Positions 10,036-21,600 of a stretch of DNA of 64,000 nt are shown in pieces. Origin of the DNA: Nemopilema nomurai (Eukaryota > Cnidaria > Scyphozoa > Rhizostomeae > Rhizostomatidae). The stretch is from contig ML133503.1 of the NCBI GenBank assembly GCA_003864495.1, positions 248,001-312,000 on the forward strand. Direction: 5' to 3'. Under the pieces are notes generated by a model. It had not been told where the DNA came from. It was given only the letters and a program-made list of their open reading frames with translations, and searched no databases. Position numbers and translations under genes: made by a program. Every line of letters starts with the position of its first letter. Within the stretch, counting starts at the first letter, position 1.

Positions 10036-13000
10036 CTACAGAAGTGCATAGACAACAGCATATGCATCTTGGATGCTGTGCTTTGATTTCCATTTCAGTG
10101 AGATGTATTTGCCTTCACTCGACTCCATGATTGTGAACCCTAGAGTGTCTAAGAACGCCTTCTCTGCTCCTTCACCGTCAATGATCTTCCCTGCAACATG
10201 GTACGCGGTGTTTTTACCGTCCATGCCGTTGAGTAGCTAAGATGAAGAGACAGGCCATCACAGCAAAGTGTATCATACAGCAAAAAGAATTGTCTGTTTT
10301 TTTATTATTTATTGGCAATGTTATGGAATAGAGTGGGGCGTCCAGGGCAATGCCCTACCAAGAGTCGCAAAGTCGAGCTAAAAATGTAGACGTGATAATA
10401 AAGGAGGAAGGTCTTATGCTTGCTTATCTTGAATTTGAAAGACCGTAGAAATAGGCAGAAAAAACGGTTGTTAGGTATTGAAAATTTACCACTGAAAACC
10501 CAAGGTCGTGGACTATTGGGAAAAGGATGTTAATTTAGCAACGGTGGTTCTTCAATATTGTTTTCAAAAAATTGTCTTCAACTCGTACTTGGGCATGAAT
10601 AGTTTTACCACCGTTAATTCAATGGTGAGCAAAATGTCAAGTATCCTATGTAAGAAAAAATATCTAAGTATCAATTCACTAAGATAGAGATAGAGAATAA
10701 GATGTCCACAGAATCTTCCCACATAAAGATACTCCTGAAGATACTAATAAATTGAAATTGCTCCCTTTATAAAACATAAAAAATTTGTGTCTACATGTAA
10801 TACATTTCGACAGAGTTCATGCACTTGGGTCATGATTAATTAAAAATAAAATGACATGTGCATATGATGTGAGAACAAAATGAAAATAAATGAATAGACT
10901 TACAATGGACAAAAGCAGTTCCTTGTTGTCTGCACTACATTTTAAAAGAGCGGAAATGACTTTCTCAGGAAGTTCTAGAGAAAAAATGAAGAAATTCATT
11001 TGAATACAATAACAAAGCCTCTTGCAGGAAAAATGTAGAAATAAAGGTGAAGGAAATTAATCGAGTTCAAAGCATGTACAGTAAATCTTTGGCAACACAC
11101 CTTTGCAAATAATGCTTAAAATTAATAAGAACAGACACCTAAATGGATATGGTTTTACGAAAATAGTTAAATAACGTCCTGGTGAAAATACATAGAGCGT
11201 GGTCATTTAAGCAATGACGCATTTACCCATTGGCCCCCAAAGATTTTCATTTTAGGGGCCCCAAGCAAAACTTTGAAAAGCCTACGTAAAGTGCTGTTGA
11301 TGAATTTAGTAGCTTGACACGAAATAGTTTGGCAGATTATGGGGCAATGCGGCCATGTATTGAAGAAACTGCGTTATCGATGGAGTGCTTGCACCAGTTT
11401 TTCATATGTGAATAGTGAATTGTGATGATATATAATATTTTTTCACCATAATGTACTGCACTGTATATACCTTATTTTATTGTTCTATATTGTTTTTTAT
11501 TTTATTGTATTGTATTGTTAATGTGGTATTACTTATAATCAGGTAAGCTATGGTTTTAAAGACGTATGATATTTAAGAAGCCCTTCAAGTCCCTTCGTTA
11601 TTTTCGAGTAGTGAATAAAGGCTAAACTACACACTTTGGGGTATGCATGTAGCAAGCAGATGAAATCCCATTGGCTATGGTGGATTTCAAATGTGTCCAA
11701 GACATACCAGAGGCAGATTCCAGCAGTGCCCAACAGGCATGCACCAATTTTTTGGGATCCTCAGTTGGAAATTCAAGCTTGCTATCGTCTGTTATTGTCT
11801 CAGGAAGTTGAAATCCAAGAAGCAAAAACAGCTTTTTCCAGCCACTGATATCTTGAAATTTGGCGCTAGGAGAGACGTAGCAAGTTGAAGCAAAAAAGTC
11901 ACATTTCCACACATGTCTAAGGAAACAACCAACATGGTCAGCATGGCCTAAATTGCCCGGCCTTTTGGGAACTTCTTTCTGAATTTATTTATCGTGGATA
12001 AAATTCAGTCAGTTTATGTGACTTGAAGAAAAATTTGTTATGGAAGTTGAAGAATCACAAATGACAACCGAGCAAGCTCCAAAGTTGTAACATAGTGCTG
12101 ACGCAGGTTTTTTTACCCGCCTTGAGACCTAGCTATCATGTTTTCTTGGCAATCTAACAAGTATGGATATGACAGCTGTACATTGGTATGTTCCTAGGAA
12201 ATTAAAATTCCTAACGATATCATGTCGAATGACGTAGCAAGTCATCATTGGTAAAGCTTTTAGGTTCTACCACACATTTCACAATGTTATCTACCTAAAC
12301 TATCAAACTTTTTGGAATTCCTTTACGTTTGACTTTCACTGAACAACGTGACATCAAGAAAACGTGAATGCAAAAAAAATTAAGTATTGTAGTTGGAGAT
12401 TAGATAACTAGGCACGGCCACTCTTTTTGATAAATGACAATTGGAACATGGCCAACTGATAATCGACCGGACAGAAGGTGAAAAGTTGTTCATAGGGGAG
12501 AGATTAGCTCACGGGTGGCTGTCTAGTTAAGGACAGAAACACCCAAGTGGTCATAACTACAGTGGCTCTGGTACTCGGGCTCCTTACATAGCCGCACATA
12601 CGAGACATTCGAAACTTGAATTGCTTGTCACGTTTTCAATAATGAATCATTGGATCAGTCTAAAATGGGATTGATGAATCATGAAATCGATGTATCAGTC
12701 GAAAAAGGTTTTGCACAACAAAATGCTCATTTGAAGAACGTAACCTGTCAAGAATGATACGTATTGACTGTTCTGACAAGGTTACTCGTACATTCATCAA
12801 TTAGCAATGTGCTAATCAGGAAGATTTTGCCTATTTTGGGGTATAAGATGGGAAACGTATGTTCTTTAATGGACTTGATGTGGCGGAAATGTACAGATGC
12901 TTTTTCAAACGCTAATAAGGGGAATTGGGATGTGCTCCTTCTTGCCTTGTTGTCTCCCTTTCTCTTTCTCCCGTCGTTAAAGTCGTGCTTGCTCTCCAGA

Positions 13001-16000
13001 TTTTCTTCAGTTTTAAGTTTAAAATTGTAGACAGTTCTTCTTTCGTTTACTCATTCCACGTAAATCTTGTAACACAAAGTAAACTGCACTACACGGCTGG
13101 CAAAAATACTGCTTATACATGAATGATAGGAGCATAGAAAACAAGAAAACAAAAAGAGAGCAGAAAGTATAAAAAATGTATAAGTATAAAATAAGTACCT
13201 TATTGAAGCAGCAGGCAAACGGAAAGGTTGCCGATCTTCAACAATGCAATGTGCTGTTGCAACCTGCAGGAACAATTCAGCATAATTACAGATCTATATA
13301 GAGCATACGTAGACATTAAACGATAAAAGAATCACATGCTATGTATTGTCTCTTAGATTTTTAGTGTTAGATGCCCAGAAAGTCTGAGGCACTCAGCAAT
13401 GTGTACCTCCATGGGTAGATGCACAAAGTCATGCAAGGTGGTACACTCTCTTCTTTTTATAAGAATAAAGCTTATAAGCATACTTAAGCTCACTTGCTGA
13501 AAAAAATAAACATATACTAAGCAAATTTCCCAGCCTCAGAATTTTTTCCCTCATTTCCATTTCTTCCGTGATAAAGTGTTAAAAATAGCATCACACAAAG
13601 AATGAGGTTAAGTGATAGGAAACAGCATGTTCATATCAAACGGAATATCAGACTTGAAATGAGTTTCGAAAAATCAAGCATTTTCTAAGCATAATTTCAG
13701 GCTCAAATTGGGAAAACTTGAAGCATATTGAGCTTGAGCCCAATTTACCTGCATGCTTATAAAAAAAGTGTAGTCTGCTTCATGGAGATAATCTAGGACC
13801 TAGCCATACATTAGACAAGCCAAAAAGAAATGACGTACAGTTCGTCAGCTGCACTATAACGTAGAAACATACGTAATCGTTTTTAAAGTAGCGCTGATTA
13901 CAATATAGTGTGCTTGTATTGATTAATTGACTTTCTTGCATTCAAGAATCCACAAAAATGATTAGGGTAATAAAATTTTTTGAAAAGGACTTCAGATATC
14001 AAAATCAGACTTTGGATGATTAAAACTTTACTTTCTATTAAAACTATACTAATAAGGTCTTCTAAATTTTGTACAATGTACAAACAAACAAACTCTGCAA
14101 AGTATGACTGACTGTTTCTCACCAGCTCAAGCATTTCAAGCAAAGTTCTTGGTGTCTTGATGACATCAATAATGGTGGGCTTGATGACTGAATCACTTTG
14201 TGACTCTACCAATGGAGCCAACTCATTTTTGACATATTTGAGCCTATCCTCAACTGAAGCGTAAATGGCTTCTGTGTTGTCAACCTTGTCTACACCAACA
14301 TGCATAGTAAGGACCCCATCTGAGTTTAGATCCAACTTGGTGCAACTGAAGGCAATAACTGTGCCAGGTGGGATATTGTAAGAGTGGCTCGAAATTTCTT
14401 CTGCTTCTCCTTGCATGTGAATGTCAACAGAAACACTGGTCAGTTTTGGGAGGCTTTCACTTATTTTCCCTTTTTCTGTTGAATAGAGCAGCTAATTTTG
14501 TTAAAATATCATCATAATAAAAAATCAACAGACAAGGAATGGAATCATAAATGCATTGTATTTCTACTAAAAACTAAACTAATTGTGAACACATCTAGAA
14601 AGAAATTGTTGTAGCAGTAAAAATTTGTGGAAAGCTTACTTTTTAAATTCCATGGAGTAGCAAAGTCATTCAAGATTTAAATTTTCAATTATACATGGTA
14701 TAAATTTTGTATGAAACTCGAGCAAGACAGTGATAAACATAATCTGAACACTTTCAAGCTAAAGGTAACAAGCTTTCAAGGAGGATCATAATCCCTTAAT
14801 TTCTCAATTGGCTTCTAGGTGAACCCATTTCAAAGAAACTGCAATGAGAAGCTCAAATCCGTAGAGAAACTTTTTGATTTTTTTCAATCTTTCTTCACGT
14901 AACTTGGCTTCTACCTATAAAGCTACTGTATTTGCAAAGTTGTTTGCTAGCAACCCAATAACTGTATGACTTTTGAATCATGTTGTAGTTGTTAGTATTA
15001 AAACAAAAAATCTGGCCTTTAACAAAAGGTATTGAACTTGAACCAACCTTTATCTGAATAAAGCAACTGCCAGTACTTATAATAAAAACGCTATGGCACA
15101 AAGTATACTCTGGCAGAATTCTTCAAATATTTAGGTGATAGTCACATAAATATATTCTTGGAGCTTTCTTGGATGAAGGTTTGTGGAAAACGTCATTTGA
15201 ACAATATGAGAAAACATAATCTAATTAAATTTTTGTATTGAATGTAGCAAAAAAGGACAAAGATAAATCAATCATGAACCTTTCATATCACTCTCTTCAT
15301 CTAAGGATGCATCCTTCTTGCATGATATGGATTCCAGAACAACGCAAAGTGATGACCGTTTCATTTGGCTCAATTCCTTGAAGATTTCGTGACTGGTATT
15401 GACTTCAGACTTGGCAAGACCTCGCTCTAGTTGTTCCCATTGCACCTCAGTTTTCATCACATCCCCAAGATTTACTGTCATAGAGAACTTGTCAGTCATG
15501 CTAAGGTCAATATCAAGTTCTGATGCAATCTTAGCCCCAATGTCCCCATCAGCATTGAATTTTGGTGCATCTTTGTAGCCTTCAGCTAGCACATGAGATG
15601 ATACAAGCTCAGCTGTAGAAAATGGCTGCAATAAAAGATAACGAAAATCAAGATAATTGAAGAACAAGGAATGCCTTTTTATCTTATTGAAGAATTAATT
15701 TTGGTTTTCAATAGCAAATGGTAGTTTGGTTCATTTTTATTGCCTTAAACATTACATTAAACGTTTAAAAAGTTACAGAAACCTGCCACTTTCCATTTTG
15801 GAAAGTATATCACAACCAACAAGGCTGTTAAGGTTATGACTCATAAAGGGAATTTGCCCTAATGACCCATTCTGGCCTGTTTGATTATTAAGAACATCTG
15901 TTTGGGGAACAGAGACTCTGCTTTCTATCAATATACACACTTTTTTATAAGGAACCACTTATGAAGGAACCTACATGTAGAAGGCCGGAATATTCAAAGA

Positions 16001-17040
16001 ACTTATACAACTAAAAACGAAATACCTAAGAAACTTTTCGATTTGAAAAATGTTTATAACTGCAAGTATCAAGAACTAGAAAGCCGGTTTGATTCATTTG
16101 CAGCCAAAACTCGCATAGATTGTTTGCTATTTGTGTGTCAAATGCTGCGTTGAGTAGTTTCCGCATACTCTATCTTGCCCCTCTCTCTATTAAGTGTTAA
16201 AGCTTATTGTAGTCAAAGCACCGAAAGTGAGAACTTAAGGAACTTTTGGTACTAAAATCTTATGATTTGATGTCTACAAATAAGGAACTTTTGGAACTAG
16301 GCCTTGAGGTAGGTTCCTTATATAAAAAAAAGCGTGTATTCAAAATAAAAAAATTTGACCTCTGGCAGTTTGATCCTTTAACTTTCTATTGTAAACAGAG
16401 AGTTTTGTCATCATCAATATTTGTTAGCCTTCACATCCAGGAATTGAAAAGATCAAATGTGAGGTTACATCTTTACCAGCATTTGGTCTCCAAATACAAC
16501 ATACAGTTCGTTTTGAACTTCTGGAACCAAAAACAGGCTTAAAAAAGTTTTAAGGGGAAGGGCAATGGAGTTGGACTTGATTTGCCTAAGCTAACAATGG
16601 CAGACATTTTTCCATGACCTGCGAATACCACCACTAAAGTTCCCATTCTCAATGAGTTGCAAATATATGTGTTCAGCCCTCTAATGAATATATTTGTGAG
16701 ACAAAAAATGGCCCCGATTTGGATAAAGCTATTAATGGAAACCAAGAATGCCTTAACATGGAAAACCAAGAAAATATACGGCCAGGATAAGAAAGAATAC
16801 CTTGTCGACAATGTCACTTAGAGTAACCATTGTTGGCAATATTTTCGGCTTTTTCCACGGCCAAAACGACTTTTTTCTGTAAACAAGGCACAAGACATTG
16901 AATCTGTCAGCTGAGCTCAGGTCAGGTACATAATGCAGGCTTGAATCTCCTGCACTTTTTACGAAATGCTTCGAAGCTGCCTTGAACAACGCCATTTTCG
17001 TTCCAAGAAAACCGAAAGTGGAAGTTGAGAAGACATCCAT
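10036..17040 (-). CDS. Gasdermin E-like pore-forming protein
   Basis: Eight coding exons join in phase: 17040-16801, 15625-15280, 14475-14123, 13496-13407, 13263-13199, 11844-11708, 10974-10904 and 10236-10036. They encode 500 residues, or 485 from the second Met at 16995. That Met has the better context (AAAATGG) and aligns with family N-termini, so it is the likelier start. The N-terminal domain shows LFKAASKHF, RFNVLCLVYRKKSFWPWKKP and later NIPPGTVIAFS, all typical of gasdermin E. A helical C-terminal domain follows (GWKKLFLLLGFQLPE, LVHACWALLESAS, AYAVVYALL). DKVD then N lies right after the last predicted strand of the pore domain, at residue about 246 counted from the second Met, and matches a caspase-3/7 DxxD site. 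Family members oligomerise in membranes after proteolytic release of the N-domain. Coral gasdermin E has been reported as a caspase-3 substrate. Function here is inferred. Confidence 0.9.
15934..16338 (+). mobile_element. MITE copy 1 (TA-flanked), in gasdermin intron 1
   Basis: A 405-bp element is bounded by inverted repeats TACACACTTTTTTATAAGG and its complement ending GCGTGTA. It sits inside the first intron of the gasdermin gene. It is a near-identical, opposite-orientation copy of the element at 17426-17827. AAGGAAC (or GTTCCTT) recurs several times in the subterminal parts, such as TAAGGAACTTTTGG. The ends with TA suggest a Tc1/mariner-like source. No transposase is encoded. Confidence 0.8.
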
Positions 17041-18675
17041 TGAATTGAATTGTTGTTTTTGTTTGTGGCAATGATTTGTGTACCAGATTGCACAAAATTT
17101 TTGGTAATCAAGCTTCGACTGGTAAATCGATCACCTTATGACGTTTGTTAGATAATTTTCCTTTGCTTCAAACGCCGAGGCTGCTGATCAAAAGGCCAAT
17201 TGAACGTAACAGGTCGGGCAAGGAAGTATCTTATTACAGAATTTGGGATCAAAGAAACATGTCATTGTTTATTAGTCGGAAAGTTATGTTTTGGTTTCTC
17301 AGATCTTAAGGATTAGTGTTCCTTTTGTTGTCTAGCTAACTTTTGCCAAGTAAAAGTAATGAATGAATAATAAAATTCGACACATGTTGGACGCGGTGAA
17401 GAGGATGTGAAGATTTGAGGAACGATACACGCTTTTATTATAAGGAACCTACCTCAAGGCCTAGTTCCAAAAGTTCCTTATTCGTAGACATCAAATCGTT
17501 AGATTTTAGTACCAAAAGTTCCTTAAGTTCTCACTTTAGGTGCTTTGACTACAATAAGCCTTAACACTTATTCGAGAAAGGGGCGAGACAGCATATGCAG
17601 AAACACTAGATGAAGCACTTGACACACGAATAGCAAACAATCTATGCGAATATTGGCTGCAAATGAATAGAACTGGCTTTTTAGTTCGTGATACTTGCAG
17701 TTATAAACATTTTTCAAATCGAAAAGTTCCTTAGTGATTTCCGTTTTAGTAGTATAGGTTCTTTAAATATTCCGGCCTTCTACATGTAGGTTCCTTATAA
17801 AGTGGTTCCTTATAAAAAAAGCGTGTATAAGAATTACCACCAAGTTACCAAAAATATTTCTAACAAATAATGTACCAACACTGCCTATTTTGCCGCCTGT
17901 GTTCCGATGATAAGTTTGTACCATATTTCTGAATGAAAAGGGGCCATCGATAAAATTTTAGGCCCTGCTAAACATAATCTTCCACTTATATTCATTTGTT
18001 ATTTATTCCATGGGTGTGGAGTTTGATTCTTTCAACTTTCGACTGGAATAATGCAAGGTCGTATTGCAGTCTTTTTACAAGAAGAAATTCATTAGAATAC
18101 AAACTTCAAATATGATTAAATGTATCGTAGAACATGATTTTTGAAGATTTTTCTGGAGAGATTTTGCAAGAACTGTCATAAAAGCGCTAGAACTATGAAG
18201 CTTTCATATTCATATGCATACCTCTACGTTCACTGTGCTTTTAGTTAATGGCTTTCACTTAAGAGTCCTTTTCTTTACGTCATACCCCAAAAGAATGCTA
18301 ATGTTACACACCGCCTAGTTTCGCCAGCTCTCTTCTAAGCCACGCCCAATCACGCCCTTTTTGGCCAAAGTGAATACCCCATAATTTTCTTAGCAGAGTC
18401 AATAATACTTAAGAGATACGTTTGGCTCTAGGATCGAGGGAGTTAATAAAAATGAAGTCACAGTTGAATTAAAGTTTGTATTAACACGATCTTATCGCAG
18501 CTGTGCATTTGGGTAGATGTTTCTACGCTCAATGATGGCAAAAAGATCATCCTTTTTAAATATTAAATGTTTGTGAAGATTATGAATATATATCTTTACT
18601 ACTTTAAAACACGTTAACAAATTTATAAAGTTTGCAAAAAATGATGCAGTTCTTTACAAAATCCATGTACAATTT
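17041..18675. other. Intergenic region, gasdermin 5' flank and EFHB 3' flank
   Basis: Apart from MITE copy 2 at 17426-17827, no gene or clear regulatory element is recognised. The gasdermin promoter should lie between 17041 and the MITE, or beyond it. The EFHB 3' UTR should occupy the right-hand part, but no AATAAA on the minus strand was found close to its candidate stop. Confidence 0.35.
17426..17827 (-). mobile_element. MITE copy 2 (TA-flanked), upstream of gasdermin
   Basis: A 402-bp element is bounded by TACACGCTTTTATTATAAGG and the complementary end TTATAAAAAAAGCGTGTA. It matches the reverse complement of copy 1 (15934-16338) along its whole length, with scattered substitutions and small indels. 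It lies about 390 bp upstream of the first gasdermin ATG. It has no open frame of interest. Confidence 0.8.
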
Positions 18676-21600
18676 TCACTGCGTCATGACCTGAAAAGAT
18701 AATTAAGAATGTCAAATTTATTGCAGCAAACAAGAATACACAGAAGAATATATTAAAGAGAGAGCAGGTAAAACAGATGAGAGATGATGTCAATGACAAG
18801 CCAATAACAATTTAAACACAGTAAATTGATGCTTAAGCGCGAGAGATATAAAACGTGCCAGCCAGAAAGACCAACAATGATGCAAAACATTTTGAAGCTT
18901 GCGTCAATGCTGTAGGTTAACACCCAGTAGAATCAATATGGCTTTCACATGTAACACTGTTCATCTCTTTACACTTGCTAATGCTTGTGACGTTGTTGTT
19001 TCGAAACTCTTTTAACCCAAAGTGCTATACTTTAAGCCGCTGTTGTTTTGCAAATGAGAAACTGGATGGCATGTTCTGCCATAACTTGCACACTATCTTG
19101 TTTCTCCGGCAACACATCGATTTACGTTGTGAAGAATTAGCAATATACGGCTTCAAGGTTAATCACAAGCTTGATTTATCAAGGTTTGGCTTTCTCTCGC
19201 ACATTATGCTGTCGATACTCTTGGGTCTTTGATAAGCAAATATGCACCTGTAGCTTCATAATGAACTTTTGCAGCTTTACATGGCGCCTTGCCAAGATTT
19301 TATCGCAAATATACGCTTTCGTAAGCAACAGAAAGATTCCCAATAATGAAATGGATTGATACTGTAATGCTCTTACATAATCATTTTCTCTGACGTCATC
19401 ATTCAGTTGAGTGTTGTTGTTGCTGTACTTCATGTCAATGTTTTTGTAAATTTCCGGCCGTCCGGACACCGCCGTGCTTGATTGATCCAGCTCAGCCTCG
19501 GAGTCGATCTACAACGACGACAGCGGTACAACAATTGCTTCAAACAGTTCTTGCACACTTAGCAACAGCTACAGCAGAACTATTGCGAATCAGCCCTTGT
19601 TACTTGCATACACTAAACAAGGCATAAGAAATAGCTTCAGGCATCAAATAAGAACAAATATAAATGTTAAAAGAATGAGGAAAATAAGAAAGAACAAATG
19701 CTTAAAACGAATTTTAATATTACCTTATCAGCCGTGCTTGAGATTGTTTCATAAAGGATTTGTCTGAAGGTTTCGACTGACACCTGCAGGGGTAAATAAT
19801 AGTTGGGAGCCTTCAACTAATGAGGAAATCTGATTATATTTTCTCTGTCCTAAAATGCTGAGACGTATCTTTCATAAATCTATCTATCTTTCATAAAATA
19901 TATCTTTCAAGGAGCTCTGTTTTAAAAGAGCCATATAAATCCCTAATGCTCGTGCCAGTTTTTAATTCAATTTTCTACATCCCACGTGATATACCTATAA
20001 AAGATTTTGCTTTAGTTATGTTGATAACTGTAATTCATCATGATCTTCTTAAAAAAACTCAAGAAAATTTCAAGGAAGAATTAGTGACACATTGATTTGA
20101 ACTCAGTTCTTGAGTGTGAAGGCATCACAGCAGAAAAAGGTATTTCGTTGATGAGACTCGATCCCACCTTGCCATTTTCGCTCCGTTCTCTTGCCTTTTC
20201 CCAAATATTTTGAAACTCGTCATTTGTCATAGCAAAGCCAATACTATCAAATATTTGTCGAACTTCATTCTCGTCACGGCTGTGAAAGAAATCTCGCTCG
20301 AAGACTCCGTGATTCGAGTAAATTGATGGATTAATCAGCCCGTACGCATTCGATTCGTCACCGTAATTCTAGAAGAAATATTGAGGCCTTATAAGGAACA
20401 ATTTAAGAAACTATTGTCAATCGATGCACAAACAATTTAATGAAAGACAAATGTTCTATTGCATATGGCATTCCATTAGGTTGGAAGACAGACATTCAGT
20501 TTGCATTGAGAATGGAAGATCAGCTGAAAATTCTCCGATGTGCACATCTGTGGCGATTGAATCTGACTAAACAGAGGTCTTACTCTTTGAAAAATGAGGC
20601 TGAATTTAATGTGCGCGGTGAGTTCCCTATTCAAATGGACCCCAATGTAAACAATCGCCCAGACGGCCACGAAAAGTTACCCAGCCAAAACAAAGACGGT
20701 TGGACAATGGACAGATTCGGAAATCAGAGTTCAACCGCCTCTTATTGATCTTCTGTGAATGGCTTTAACAACAAGAACATGCCTTGTGAATGAAAGGCCA
20801 TATAAATACATCTGCTCGCAAGCGAAATATTAATACTTTTTTCTTTGTGAACAAAAGTTCGCTTATTGCCATACTTCAACAAGGCATTTTAATTAAAATG
20901 TATACAAACATACCGTTGAATCACCAATTCTTCTTATGCGCGGCGCCGGAAGATCGCTTCGTATTGTTGGAATACCATTGATCTTCCAATCTGGAACGAC
21001 ATGGAGTTGATGAAATGACAAATTAACAGTTGCACTTTAGAAATGAGAAAAACAAAGAAAGCATAGCTAACAAGCGGGAAATTCGGGCATCCTTAAGTAA
21101 TTTCGGAATTATGGATATATGAATAATTTTCAAGTGAAAGCCACCGACTCAATCATAACCTACACATGATAGGTGGATGAAAATTCAAATCAGAAATGAC
21201 GTAATAACAGAATTTCACTATTAGTCTTGCTAAACATAAGGCAACTTAACTAAGATGTTAATATGAATAAGGTTATGATTGGGTCTGGCGAACTTTTCAA
21301 AGCATATTTTGATAATGAAAGTGACGTCACAACTGCTAAAGAATTAATGAGATGCGAAACAGCATTATTAAAAGGAAAGTGATGGAGGCAATTGTCTGTC
21401 TGTCAATACTAAATGACAGTCCGCATGGATGCGCTTCTATAGACTTGAACGCTTACACGTCAATGCTTAGAAAATTGCAGCGAAATTCTAATTAATTTTC
21501 GACCAACTTCAAGGCTTGGTGATGTCATAGCATATGCCAAGAAAGCGATCTTTCAAGCATTGAAATTATTGTTTTTTAATGTTCAATGTAACATCTTTAA

